64,000 bases of DNA from JADLHS01 sp049840435. Lineage in GTDB: Bacteria; Verrucomicrobiota; Verrucomicrobiia; Limisphaerales; JADLHS01. A model generated the notes under the pieces. The model had not been told where the DNA came from and did no database searches. It worked only from the letters and a program-made list of their open reading frames with translations. A program made the translations under genes and the position numbers. This document shows, piece after piece, positions 23,001 to 34,357 of this stretch (position 1 is its first letter; each line of letters opens with the position of its first letter). Location of the stretch: assembly GCA_049840435.1 (NCBI GenBank), contig JASGKY010000016.1, positions 161,975 through 225,974 on the forward strand. The letters run 5' to 3'.

Positions 23001-24902
23001 TTTCGGCGGCGATTTCGCCGGCGGCGAGAAACTGCTGAAAGACATGATCGCCAGGCCCGAGTTCAAGGAATCGGCTGATCCGCACATGATGCTGGCGGAG
23101 TTCTACCTCAAGCAGAAGAACCTCGATGCGTTCGAGTCGACGCTCCGCGCGGGGATTGCGACGTTCCCGACGAACCTGGATTTGCGGCGTCGCCTGTCGG
23201 CGATGCTGACGCAGCAGCGGAAGTTCGCCAAGGCCCTTGATCTACTGGACGTCAAGAGTCCGGTACCCGATCGTCCGGCAGCAGATCGTCGAGATCATGA
23301 TGCTGGACCAGAAGTTCACCGACGCGGAGAACCTGCTCCGTGCGCTTCTGAAGGACAGCCCGCAGGACGCGCAGCTTTACGCTCTGCTGGGCGTGGTGCT
23401 GATGAATCAGAAGGGAACCCCCAAGGAGGGCACTGCGCTGCAGCCGTTGAACCGCGCTGGAGATCGATCCTCGGAACATCGCAGCCCTGTTCTCCCGCCC
23501 TGATCCGCCTGAATGAGAAGCCGCCGCAATTCGACGAGGCGATCGCCGACCTGACCGTGCTGCGGACGGCGGCGCCGGGGCACGTGGAAGGGCGAGTGCT
23601 GCTGGCCGAAGCATACAAGCGTCGCAACCTGCTTGAAGAAGCGGCGCGTGAACTCGACGACGTGATCCGACGTGTTCCGCAGAAGGACGATGTGCGCGTC
23701 AACCTGATTGAGGTTTACACGCAGATGCGGCCTCCGTCCTGGACGGACGTGGAACGCCTGCTGCGCGAGGCGATCAATCGGGAGCCCAAGCGTGCCCAGT
23801 GGCGTCGCATGGAGGCCAAGATGCTGTCGGCCCGGAAGCAGCACGAGGCGGCGACGATCACCATCCGCAATGCGATCATGCTGATACCGGCGGGCAAGGA
23901 GTTCGACAAGGAGACGCAGCGAGATTGCCGGGGACTACTTCGACATTCTCGAAGCCGCCGAAAACTGGCGGCAGCTCGAGGCCGAGTGCAACCAGGCGTT
24001 CAGCACCGATCCAAAATCGGCCAACGCACAGTGGTGGATCTACGTGAAGCGGGCGATCGCCCGCAGCAAGCTGGACCGCAGAGCAGGAGGCGCTGGACGA
24101 TTTCCAGAAGGCGTTTGAGATCGCTCAGAGCCAGGCGGAATCGGAAACGGTCGTGTTCACGATCGTGGAACCGCATCAGCCAGTACATCAACAGGGAAGA
24201 AGCCATTCGGCGCGCGCCACGGCCCTGTCCAACGCGCCGGGCGAAAAGGGCCAGCGATGGAAAGTGGTGCTGGCGTATCTGTACGTCATGAACAAGGACT
24301 GCGCATCGCGCGGCCGAGATCATCGAGACTGTACTGGTGGATCTGCCGACGATGAGCCCCAACGACAAGCCGACGGCGCTGAGCGTGGCGGGCAGCATCT
24401 TCATGTACACCCACGAATACGCCAAGGCGAAGGATCATTACGAGATGTTGATCCAGCAGCGTCCGGAGGACGTCGGCAGCACTGAACAACCTGGCGTGCC
24501 TGCTGGCCGAGCATGTTGAGCGGCCGAACATTCCGCTGGCGATGCAGCACAGCAAGAAGGCGTATGACATCATGGTTCGGGAGAATCGCGAGGACGCAAC
24601 GATCCTGGACACGCACGGCTGGGTGCATGTGGTGTCGGGCGGCGCAGAACCTCGACACAGGCATTGAATTGCTTCAGCGCTCGACCAAGTTACAGGACCT
24701 TCCGGAATCGCACTACCATCTCGCCGAGGCGTACCTGCTCAAGAAACTCCCATCGGATGCCAAGCGGAGTTTGAAGCGGGCGGAAGAGGCGGTGGAAAAG
24801 CGCCTGGAGAAGGGCCTGCCGTTTGACACCGAACTGAGGCGGCGCATTGCCGACGCCAATCAGCGGGCGGACCGCCTGCTGGAAAATGAGTCCAAGAAGT
24901 AG
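20087..24902 (+). CDS. Giant membrane-anchored TPR protein of the exosortase/EPS locus
   Basis: About 1,600 residues. It has a single N-terminal transmembrane anchor (FLIIFTSVVVVLLVAAFGV) and then tetratricopeptide-type repeats throughout; typical helices are RSWVFLGQAHQAKRHWDLAV, LALGQVEYSAARKA, and the AL-EIDPRNIAAL pattern near 23455. The plan resembles the large TPR proteins found with PEP-CTERM loci, a scaffold role being likely but not shown. At least 14 indels break the frame (for example near 20530, 20645, 21165, 21395, 21487, 21548, 21720, 23260, 23455, 23930 and 24480), the highest density in the window. It ends ENESKK at 24902. Start ATG 20087 gives the anchor immediately. Confidence 0.8.
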
Positions 24903-24907
24903 TGTTC

Positions 24908-24930
24908 AAACCGCGCGGATTTGCCGCGCG
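24908..24930 (+). terminator. Hairpin after the TPR gene
   Basis: Two copies of the self-complementary octamer CCGCGCGG separated by ATTTG can pair. No T-run follows, so termination is doubtful. Confidence 0.3.
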
Positions 24931-25077
24931 GGCGTGTATGGGTAAGAGTGTTGTTGCCAGGTTGATCGGGAACGGCCGCGCGCAGGGTTATTCAACCGGC
25001 GGACAACCCGGGAGAGAGTGAGACGCAGTGGCAGGGGCCGTGCCGACCGGTGATCGGGCCGGCAGGAGAAGAGGTCT

Positions 25078-27310
25078 ATGACGACGTTACCGCAGACGAC
25101 AAACGTGAGGTTGCCGCGTCCCGCGCAGGGAGCCATGCAACTGGCTGGAGGCGGCGGGGTTCCCGCGGCGGTTGCGCCCCAAGTGGGTGGCGGCAACGAG
25201 ATCTGGCGGGTCATCCGCGCGCACTGGATCATGATCGCGATCGTGGTGCTGATCATCTCGCCGACGGCGGGCTACTTTTCGTTCAAGCTCCTGGACAAGT
25301 TCTATCCGCGGTACACCGCGACGGGATTCATCCAGGTGCAGCCGCAGTTGACCCCAAGCCGCGTGAAAACCGCCGACAGCGAAACCCCCGACACGGCGAA
25401 CATCGCGGTCGACATTCGCACGCAGGCGCGGTTGCTCAAGTCCGAGGCGCTGTTGCTGCGCGTGCTGCAGAACGAAAGCAGCAAGATCCGCGAGACCGAT
25501 TGGTTCCGCCAGTTCGACGGCAACATCGGCGAGGCGCTGCTGCAGTTCGACAAATCGCTGTCGGTGGTGCCGATCCAGGACACCAAGCTGGTCCAGATCG
25601 ACTTCATCTACTCCAATCGCAAGGACTGCAAGACCATCGTCACGGAACTGGTCAACGCCCACCTTGAAGACCAGAAGGAGCGCCAGAACTCGGTGCTTTC
25701 TGACCGCACGACGATGCTCAACAACGTGAAACTCAAGAGCGAAAGCCGCCTCAAGGACATCGAAGCCGAGATGCGTGAAAAGCAGACGCAGGTCAACGAT
25801 GGCGGCGGCGGCATTGGCTTCATCAGCCTCAAGGAAATGGAACTCAACAAGCTCGTGCAGGAGCGGCTTGAAGCTGGCTTGCTTCTTGAGAACAAGCGGG
25901 CGGCCTTCCGCAGTGCCAAAGAAGCGGCCGACGCGGGACTGGAAGTGGCCGGGGTGGAGCGTGTTGCTTACCAGATCAATCCGGGCCTGATCAACGACCG
26001 CGCCAACCTCCGCCAGATGGAGATGGAACTCGATCTGATGCGCGTCAATCGCGGGCCGGAAGCTTCGCAGGTGAAGCAGTTTGAGCAGCGCGTCAACAAG
26101 ATGCACGCCAACTACCAGCAGGATTCCGACGAAGCCCGCGCCAAGGCCCGCATCATGATCCTCGAGGAAATGGCCCAGGATCTCCAGTCCGCCGAAACCA
26201 AGGCCGAAGGCCTTCGTCTTCGCGTCGAATCGCTTCGATCCGACATCGCCGGCCTGGCGAACATCACGCTGCAGTACCTCAACCTCAAGGACGAGCAACG
26301 CTCGCTCCGCGAGAGCGTCAAGCAGATCAAGGAGCAGATCGAAAACGTTCTGGCCCTGCAGAGCTCGGCGCAGTCTTACCGCGTGTCGTGGATGTCTCAG
26401 CCTGAAGAGCCGCAGAACCCCAGTTTTCCGAAGTTCTGGATCATCATGAGCATGGCGATCGGCCTGGGCGTGATGCTGAGTCTGGGTGTTGCATTCCTGA
26501 TCGAGACGATGGATCAGTCTATCCGCAGCCCGCGCAGACATCGCCAAGGTCGGCCAGCTTCAGCTTCTGGGCATCATCCCGGACGAAGTGGACGATCCTC
26601 AGGCGGTGGGTTCACGATTGCCGGCGGTCATTTTCGATGCCCCGCACTCGGCCATGGCTGAAAGCTTCCGCCACGTTCGCACGAAGCTCCAGCACGCGGC
26701 CTCGCTCGACACCACGCGCAGCATCATGGTCACCAGCCCCTCGCCGGGCGATGGCAAGACCACTGTGGCGTGCAACATCGCCGCGGGGTTGGCGCTCAAC
26801 GGCCGCCGGATTCTGCTGGTCGACGCCAACTTCCGCCGGCCCGAAGTGCATCGCGTGTTTGGCCTGTCCAACGAACAGGGCTTCTCCGACGTGCTCAATG
26901 CCGTGGCGGCCTTCGATGAAGTCATCCACGAGACCCAGGTGCCGAACCTGGCGATCATGACCGCCGGCCCCAAGCCGATGAACCCGACCGAGTTGTTTGA
27001 AAGCCAGCTCCTGATCGACTTTATCGAGCGCACCCTGGAAGAGTTCGACCATGTTGTGTTCGACGGCGGCCCGCTGATGGTCGTCGCCGAGGCCCAGGCC
27101 ATGGCGCCCCGCGTCGACGGCGTCATCTCCGTCGTCCGTGCCAAGACCAACAACCGCGGCATGCTCCAGGCGCATGCGCAGACGAACTCAAGCGCACGAA
27201 GGCCGAGCACCTGGGCATCGTGCTCAACGCGGTTCAGTGCGCAGGGAGGCGGCTACTACCGTCGCAGCATCCAGACCTACTACGATTACGCCGGCAACGG
27301 CGAGGCGTAA
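25078..27310 (+). CDS. Fused Wzz-type chain-length determinant and BY-kinase
   Basis: About 745 residues. The Wzz half has TM1 near residues 47-68 (IMIAIVVLIISPTAGYF), a long periplasmic coiled coil, and TM2 near 455-480 (IIMSMAIGLGVMLSLGVAFL). The C-terminal bacterial tyrosine kinase has Walker A SPSPGDGKTT, Walker A' RILLVDANFRRP and Walker B-like HVVFDGGP, and ends in a tyrosine cluster (YYRRSIQTYYDYAG) that would be autophosphorylated. It controls polymer length and export in Wzx/Wzy-type pathways. Start 25078 follows AGGAGAAGAGG. Breaks near 26530 (joining the two halves), 27178 and 27240. Last gene before a strong terminator. Confidence 0.92.
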
Positions 27311-27344
27311 GCGGCCTCTGGACGCCCAGTTTGAAAACGATCAC

Positions 27345-27373
27345 AACGCCGCGCCTTCGGGCGCGGCGTTTTC
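27345..27373 (+). terminator. Strong intrinsic terminator of the EPS/exosortase locus
   Basis: Perfect stem AACGCCGCGC / GCGCGGCGTT closed by a C-TTCG-G tetraloop, followed by a short T-rich stretch. It lies 35 bp after the kinase stop and just before the 3' end of the convergent glutaredoxin-like gene. Confidence 0.85.
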
Positions 27374-27381
27374 ATTTGGGC

Positions 27382-27633
27382 CTAAGACATCAGCCCGGTT
27401 CCCCGCAGCGCCTGCTCAAGCTCGGTTTCGTCGGGTTCGACGAGGATCTGGCCGTCGATGTCGAGGGTCGGCGTCTTCTGCCGGCCATGGTTCTGCTCGA
27501 CCACCCATTTCTGCGCGGCCTCATCCTGATCGACATCGATGTAGCGGTAAGGCACGCCAAGGGCGTCGAGATGGTTGAGCGTCGCGTGCGTGTCCTCGCA
27601 CCAGTCGGCGCCGTAGACTTTGACATGATCCAT
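27382..27633 (-). CDS. Glutaredoxin-like protein with a single active-site cysteine
   Basis: Intact, 83 residues. Thioredoxin-fold pattern VKVYGADWCEDTHATLNHLDALGVPYRYIDVD, later TPTLDIDGQILVEPDETELEQAL with the cis-Pro before Thr-Leu. The usual C-x-x-C is CEDT here, leaving one Cys, so it would act as a monothiol or mycoredoxin-like enzyme or a non-redox relative. Convergent with the EPS locus. Confidence 0.8.
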   Translation of the reverse strand: MDHVKVYGADWCEDTHATLNHLDALGVPYRYIDVDQDEAAQKWVVEQNHGRQKTPTLDIDGQILVEPDETELEQALRGTGLMS

Positions 27634-27772
27634 GAGTCAGCTCCGGTGAAAGACCGTCCGGAAGACGCAAGGATCGTGCCGTTTGCGGACTTGGTAAGGC
27701 GGCACGGCGACTATCGGCATGGCCGGCACAGCACGATCAATCAGCAATCGGCAATCCGCGATCCGCAATTCG

Positions 27773-30700
27773 CTACTGGTTTCCCTTCTTCAGCTCGACC
27801 GTCGCTTTTTCACCCGTGCCGTGTTTGCCTTCGATGCTGTTGAGTTCGACGGAGGCGGCCCCATCGGGGTTGTCGAGCTGGATGCCGACTGTCGGCTGTG
27901 TTGTCGAAGCTACGGGATACCAGAAATAAGCGTGATTGCGCCTGATCACCGTGCCGTCGGCCCCGGCACTGGCGTGATAGCCGACCAAGGCATCGCGGAC
28001 GACATTGAACTCGACCACCGTTCCGAGGATCGCGGCCACAGTGCCGGCCTGACCCGCCACAGGGCCACGCCCCTGCAGCAGCACGCCATCGGCGCGGCTC
28101 TTGATGAAGCTGTTGTGACGCAGCACGTTGCCCAGCGCGAGGGGGAATTCGACGGGCAGGTCTTTGGCGTCGCCGCTGCTGAGGTACCCGCCCACGCTGC
28201 ATTCCTCGGCGCGGTTGCCTTCGACATGGTTGAAGAACAGCGGCGCGATGCCGCGGTTCCAGGTGCGCGGCATCGAACTGGCCAGCGTCGAGCCGGCGGC
28301 GTAGAGGAACACGCCGGGCTTGCGCTGCCGCGCGATCGTGTTGCCGCTGACGATGTTTTCCATGCAGGAGATCCAGAGCTGCACGCCCGTCATGCCGTCG
28401 GGCGTGTAGTTGCTCTCGATGACGTTCTGGTAAAAGGCCGTGCCCACGGCGATGGTGCTGCTGGCGTCGGGCGTGTGGTTCCAGGGCTTTTCAAGGATGA
28501 GCTTTTCGCCCTCGCGGCGGACCACGCGGCGCGTCTGGCCTTGGCCGGCGCCGGCGCAGATCGTCACGCAATACTGGTGGATTGGCGGCTCCTGCGTGGA
28601 ATCAAAATCGTCCGGCGGCCAGAAGGGGGTCTCGTTCCCGGCGGCGTCGTGAGCGAGTTGCTCGCGCTTCACGCTCCCCAGGCGATTGTCGGGCGTGGCG
28701 GGGATCGTTTTGGGCAGCGTCACGCTTGTTGCGTCGGCGGACACGGGTTTTCCGAAATACATCGTGCGATGATTCCCTTCGAAAAGAATCATCTCACCGA
28801 CGTTCTGGTCCGTCCCCGCAACGCCGCCAAAGCGAGGCGTGCCGGCGGCGATGTCTTTCCCGGCGTCGTTGGTGTGGCCGATGCCGTTGTGGGCGATGCG
28901 GTTGTGAACCACGGAGCCGCGCCCGGTGGAGAACCAGATCATTCGCCGGGCCGTCGGGCCGCCCGAGAGTGCGCCTTCGGTAGAGACGAAGCGATTGAAG
29001 TCGATCAGGCATTCTTCGAGGCGCTCGCAGCGCGAGAGGATGGCGGCCTCGGAGTTGCCGCCGTATCGTGTGACGCTCTCGAGCGTATTCCCGGAGATTT
29101 CGCACCGATACGCGCCGGCAAGGAAAATAGGTGTTCGCGCGGTCAGGGTGCAATCGCGAATGGATGCACCAATCGCGTTGGCCACGCGCACACCCGAGTT
29201 CTCGCCGAACTTGCCTTCGACGTTGATGACTCGAACTCTGACGACATCACAATTCTCGACTGGCTTGAGCGGATCAGTGTGCCCGATGAGGATGCCGATG
29301 TTGGTCTGCGGCCCGCCCGAGAGGGTGAGGTTGCGGATGGCGGCTCCGTGATCCGACAGCCAGACGACCGGCGCATCGCCGCCCGGAAGCTGGCCGTCCT
29401 TGGATTTGAACTTCGACGGATTCTCGGCCTGGATGATGAGCACGCCGTCGCCGTTTTCGGGCGGGGGGGTGTCGGAGATGACCTTGGCTGGATCGCGCAC
29501 GAGCACAAACGCGTCGAGCGTGATGCCGCCGCCTTTGTCGTTGCGCCAGTGCAATGTGTGCTTGCCGGCCTTGGCGTCGATGATGGCGGACTTGGACCAG
29601 CGATAGGTTCCGAAGCTGCCGGTGTTGGGCAGGTTGTCCATCGGGATTGAAGGGCCGTCGTCGATCTGCACCGACATGTTCTTCGAAACGCCGTCCATCT
29701 TGTACGCCTTCATCTCGGTGGCGTAGCGGGTCCAGAGCGTGTAGGGCCCGTCGGCCGGGAGATCGATGGCGTATTCGATCGTGTCGCCCACGGTGTGGAT
29801 CGAAGTGACACCCCGGTTCCAGCCGACGTTGGAAGGGCTCTTGAACTGGGCTGCGGTGTCATGCACCAGCACCACGCGTGTGCTGCCGGGGGTCGTGTCG
29901 CCGGCGAGCCCCACGTTGGCGCCGATCCGCAGCGTGCCGCGGAAGGGAAACTCGCCGGCCTTGAGCTCCAGCGTGCCGCCGCCCTGGGCGGCCAGCTTGT
30001 CGAGCTCGCGCTGGAGGTGGTCGTTGTCCTGGCACTTTTCGAGCGTGATCGTGCGCTCGGGCGGTGCCACGAACGGCTTGACGATCACCTTCAAAGGCTC
30101 GCTCCAGCCAAACGATCCGCCCCGTCCCGCATGCACCCACAACTGGTATTCGCCCGACTCCAGCTCATGAGGCAGCCGCACCACAAGGTGATACCGGCTG
30201 CCCAGCGAATCGAGCCACCGCCCTGCCTTGCCGGCCTGGCAGAGGTAAACACGCGCCGCCTCCCCTTCGGGCCGGGGCGAGAGGTTCCGCCCGATCACCT
30301 GGATGTCTTCACCCGGCGCGGCCGACAGGGGCCAGCAGAACCACGCCTGCGGCGTGTTGAGACGGATCGGCCGGGACCAGCCGGCCACGTTCTTCGCCCA
30401 CACGAGCATTGGCCCGTCGTAACATCGATCCGGCAGGGTGGCCGAGACGTAGCCCTCTTTCGAGAGCTGCACTTTCAGCGGCCAGCTCTGCCCGGTGTTG
30501 GACTTGGCCGACATGCCCCAGGTGTAGAGCTCGCTGGTGAAGCCCGAGCCCACGGCGAAGAAGGTCTGATCCGGCCCGGCGTCCTGGGAATGCTCGAAGA
30601 ACTGTCGCGCTTGGGATCCACCGCCACCTCGGCCGCGATCGGCGGCTCGTACCCTGCCTGCGGCAGCGCGGGTGCGGGTGAGGGCGCGGGCCAACCCACG

Positions 30701-30795
30701 GGCGCAGGGAAGCCTGGGATCGGCGGCGAGGACGGAAGCGCAAAGACAGAGCAAAGGAATATCGACAACACGCCGAGAGATACCGTTTTTGTCAT
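27773..30795 (-). CDS. Secreted right-handed beta-helix protein (polysaccharide-lyase-like)
   Basis: About 1,007 residues. Signal peptide at the start (VSLGVLSIFLCSVFALPS), start ATG 30795. One frame break near 30605; the remaining roughly 940 residues are uninterrupted. N-terminal Ig-like domains are followed by a parallel beta-helix with stacked turns such as GVRVANAIGASIRDCTLTAR, FLAGAYRCEISGNTLESVT, and the later NVIESNYTPDGMTGVQLWIS and NVLRHNSFIKSRADGVLLQG. A carbohydrate-binding-like segment (YTLWTRYATEMKAYKMDG) is inserted. Substrate unknown; pectate-lyase-like or surface recognition are both possible. It lies beside a glycoside-hydrolase-like gene on the same strand. Confidence 0.8.
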
Positions 30796-30885
30796 AACAG
30801 TCGTTTCCTTCCACTCCCTTGGGATTCCCACAGAATCATCTTGAGTCCTTCACAAGTCTCCCACACCTGCATGGCTCGAAAGTTG

Positions 30886-30989
30886 GCCGCTGGGCTTGTC
30901 CCAGCGCGTCCAGTGGCCAAGGTGTTTTGAGAAAGTCCGATCGCTTGAGTTCGTCGGTGCGTTGGACGCGCTGGGTCAAGCCCAGCGGC
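30886..30989. repeat. Inverted repeat between two minus-strand genes
   Basis: A 27-bp arm (30886-30912) recurs inverted at 30963-30989 with one mismatch; the core is CCCAGCGCGTCCA. It could fold into a transcript hairpin after the upstream glycosidase-like gene. It looks like a dispersed intergenic hairpin rather than a standard terminator. Confidence 0.65.
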
Positions 30990-30995
30990 TAAAGG

Positions 30996-33305
30996 TCACT
31001 TCACCCCTTCCGACCAGATCCCACCCGGTTCGAGATCCTTCCCGTTCTTGAGCTTGAACGGCTTGTCGCCGAAGTTCACGATCACGTTCACGCCGTTGGC
31101 GAAGGAGGTTTGCTGGACGGACCGGTCGGCCGTCGAAAAGCGGTGATCGGTCATCTCGCTGTAGCCGGTCGAGCGCACGATTCCAGCCCAGGCCTTGTAG
31201 CTTTTTACGAACCGGTCCTTCTCCTTCTTCCACTGCTCGCGGTTGAACATGAACATGCCGGGCGTGGCGTAGAGGGCGTTGAACTGGTCGCGCTTGTCCC
31301 AGATCGCGGGGAGCTTGTTGTTGTAGTCGCCCCAGTACCACTGCGCCACGCAGCATTCGTGGAAGACCAGCTCCCACAGCGGCAGGCGGTATTTCCATCC
31401 GACCTGGAACTTCGCCACGCGCTCGGGCACCTCGTCCCAGATGACCTGCATCTTCCGCCCCGAATCGGGCACGCGGTACGGCCCGAGGCTCAGCATCCCT
31501 TCGAAGTAATCGCACACCGGCACCGCCGCCTCCATCCCCGTCTCCGATCCGCAGACGAGTTTGAACTCATGTGAGATCACGCCCAGCAGTTTCATCTTCC
31601 AGACGCCGCTCTCCGTGCGCGTGAGCGGATGGTCGGGCGAATAGCATTCCCGCCACCCCGAGGCGGTGGTGGTGTCGATGAAGCGGCACTGGTACGGGTG
31701 GGTCTTGAGTTCTTCGCCGATGCGCTCTGCGCGTAGGGGATGGCCACCTTGTCGCACAGCACGCCGCAGGGGATCATCGTGCCGTCCTTGGCCTCCACGC
31801 CCCACCCCTTGATGAAGTTGTTCTGCGCATCCTTCATCATGTGATGCGGCCACCCTTCGCTGGTCCAGTCGCCGTGCTTCCAGCGGATCTTGGGGAAATT
31901 CTCGGGGTTCATCGCGTCCTGGTAGATGTCGTAGCGGCTGGTGAGGACATTCGGCAGCGCGTTGAGCCCCTTGAGCGTTTCGGGCTTGGCGGCCGCGCTC
32001 CAGAGGATGCGCTCGATCCCCGCCGCCTGCAGTTCTTTGGCCATGCCGACGGCGTCCTTGTCCCAGCACCAGACGTTCGCCGCGCCGACGAGCTTGTCGA
32101 TCGCCGGCACGTCTTTCTTCTTCTCCGCCAGCGTCTTGAACAGGCCGACTTCCTTGGCGTGCTGGCGATACCGCTTGGCCATCGCCACGTGCCCGCCAGA
32201 GTCGAAGAAGATGTAACGAATCTCCCGCGTGTAACCCAGCCGATGCTTCTGCGCCTGCCAGATCGGCCAGATGCAGAGCGTGCCGTTGTGCCGGCCGATC
32301 TGGATCTGCGCATCGTCCGGCGTCTTGAGGATCGCCATCTGCCCCGCCGCCCCGTCGGTGACGCCGTAAAAGACATGCAGATCCCGTGCCCCGTGTAGCA
32401 GTTGAGGCGGAAGGGCTCGATCGACCCATCGTCGACCGGATAAGAAATCCCCTCGTTCATCGGCACCACCAGATAAGAGCCCGCCGCGCTGACGAACGGA
32501 AACGGCCAGGGGAGGGTGTTGTCCATCTCCGCCTTGGCGTCCCCCGCGATCGTCAGGCGGATCTCGCCCCCGCTCAGCTCCATCTTCGCTTCAATCATGA
32601 GATCCGTCGGCCCGTGCCAGAGCGTGGCGTTGATCGCGTCTTTCCCGCCCGACGCTTTTGTCACGATCACCTCGCTGTGCACGCTCTGCTGCTCCCACAC
32701 CCGCCCGCAGCGCTTGTCCTTCACCGCCAGCGTCCCCTTCTTCGTGTCGAGCGTCACCGCCAGGATCTCGTTCTCCACCTTCACCGCCGCCGGCGTGTCA
32801 CCGCGCATGGCCTCAACGTTCCCCACGCGCCGCAGCGTCATCCCCTCCACCCACGTCGTCGAAACGCCATGGCCGATCACGCGCGGCTGGATCGTCCGCA
32901 CCTCCGGCCCGATGACCAGGCGCGTTTTGACCAGCACAAACTCCGCGCCCCGCGCGCTCTGCGCCCCAGTGCGTAGTTGATCGCCTTGCCCTTGTCATCG
33001 GATGCGATGGCGCAGAGCGACGCATCCCCCTCGCCGCTCTTTCTGATCCAGGCACAAAGCTCCAGCACATCCCCGGCCGCCACCTTGACCCGATCCCCGC
33101 TCGCCAGCGACCAGTCGTGTTCCCCCTTGTGCTCCACGCGCACGCTGGGTTTGCCGTCGCGCTGGACCTTCTCGTCCACCGCGCTGCTCCCCGCCCCCTT
33201 GTCGCGCGTCCAGACCTGGCCCATCTTCCCCAGCGGCACCACCTGCTCCTGCCCCCACGCCGCCACACCGGCCAACAACACCATCACCGCACAGAAAGTT
33301 CTCAT
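30996..33305 (-). CDS. Secreted glycoside-hydrolase-like protein (GH101/DUF5696-like plan)
   Basis: About 770 residues. Signal peptide (TFCAVMVLLAGVAAWGQE); an N-terminal beta-domain; a beta-sandwich region (EILAVTLDTKKGTLAVKDKRCG); then a TIM-barrel-like section with NVWCWDKDAVGMAKELQAAGIERILW, LPNVLTSRYDIYQDAMNP and QCRFIDTTTASGWRECYSP, where Asp residues at strand ends could be catalytic. The C terminus has the beta-domain phrase VQQTSFANGVNVIVNFGDK, common after such barrels. Family placement is by overall plan, not by a decisive motif. Breaks near 32945, 32370 and 31730. Start ATG 33305. Confidence 0.6.
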
Positions 33306-33391
33306 GGAGAGCAATACATCCGGCGGGGGACGAAGTTGCGGGGAAGCAGGCGGAGGGATTCACCACGGAGCGACTGTGTTAAAGATCAAGT

Positions 33392-34357
33392 TCAAATCGT
33401 GACGCGTGGGTCGTTCCAGGGGGTTTGGGTTTTGACGATGGTGTTGAGGATGACCAGCAGCTTGCGCATGGCGGCGGTGAGGGCGACCTTGAAGCGTTTG
33501 CCCTTGGCGATCAGCTGGTCGTAGAAGGCCTTGATCTTGGGGTTGAAACGCGTGGCGGCCAGGGTGGCCATGTACAGGCGCAGCGCACGGCGGCGCGGCC
33601 GCCCCAGATGTGGCGCTGGCCCTGGAACTGACCGCTGTCGAGGTTGAAGGGGGCCAGGCCGGCCAGGGCGGCGATCTGCTTTTTGTTGAGTTGTCCCAGC
33701 TCGGGCAGGTGGGCGATCATGGCGTGGGCGGTGGTGGGACCGACGCCCGGCACCGAGTCGAGGAGCCGGGCCTTGTTGAACCAATCGCTGTCGGCGTCGA
33801 TGCGGTCGGCGATCTGCTTGTCGAGGCGGGCGATGCGTTTGTCGAGCTGGGCGATGTGGTCGCAGGTCCTTCTGCACGAGCTTGAGGGAGGCCTGCTGCA
33901 GGCGGTTGGTCTCGGCGGTGCGCAGCACCAGGAGCTGGTGGCGGCGCGTGGCCAGTTCGCCCAGTTCCTGCTGGGGCCTGCTGGGCAGGGGCGTGGCCTG
34001 GGGACGCAGGCGGCGGAGCATCAGGGCCAACGTGGCGGCGTCGACCTTGTCGGTCTTGGCCAGGCGGCCCAGCGCCTTGGCAAAGTCCCGGGCCTGGCGC
34101 GGGTTGGCGCGCACGACGTGGAGGCCGGCGCGGGAGAGCTCGGCCAGGAGGCGGCGTTCGAGGCCGCCGGTGGCCTCGAGGAGCACGGCGGCGACCTTGT
34201 GGCGGGCCAGCAGGTCGATCGCCTGGGCCAGGCCGTCGTCGGTGTAAGGGAGGTTGACGTTGACGAGCACGGCCTCGGCGGGGTCCTGGACGGCGAGTTG
34301 GAAGGATTCCTTGGCGACGTCGAGGCCGGCGAGGGTGTCGGTGGCGGGGTTGAACAT
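33392..34357 (-). CDS. IS110-family transposase (DEDD)
   Basis: About 322 residues. N-terminal RuvC-like DEDD domain: Asp in LAGLDVAKES, Glu in VLLEATGGLE, and the KTDKVDA pair. C-terminal Tnp_20 domain: LLDSVPGVGPTTAHAMIAHLPEL, GLAPFNLDSG (candidate catalytic Ser), then RLYMATLAATRFNP. Breaks near 33865 and 33600, so this copy may be inactive or the breaks may be sequence errors. Start ATG 34357. Confidence 0.9.
   Translation of the reverse strand: MFNPATDTLAGLDVAKESFQLAVQDPAEAVLVNVNLPYTDDGLAQAIDLLARHKVAAVLLEATGGLERRLLAELSRAGLHVVRANPRQARDFAKALGRLAKTDKVDAATLALMLRRLRPQATPLPSRPQQELGELATRRHQLLVLRTAETNRLQQASLKLVQKDLRPHRPARQTHRPPRQADRRPHRRRQRLVQQGPAPRLGAGRRSHHRPRHDRPPARAGTTQQKADRRPGRPGPLQPRQRSVPGPAPHLGRPRRRALRLYMATLAATRFNPKIKAFYDQLIAKGKRFKVALTAAMRKLLVILNTIVKTQTPWNDPRVTI

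Noticed and set aside
20087..24902. Programmed frameshifting or many small separate genes in the TPR region
   Set aside because: At least 14 shifts in both directions with no consistent slippery site; the pieces form one continuous TPR protein, so sequence error is simpler.
27719..29650. Plus-strand frame of 643 codons opposite the beta-helix gene
   Set aside because: The minus-strand frame has signal peptide and beta-helix turns over nearly 1,000 codons; the plus frame shows no family features.
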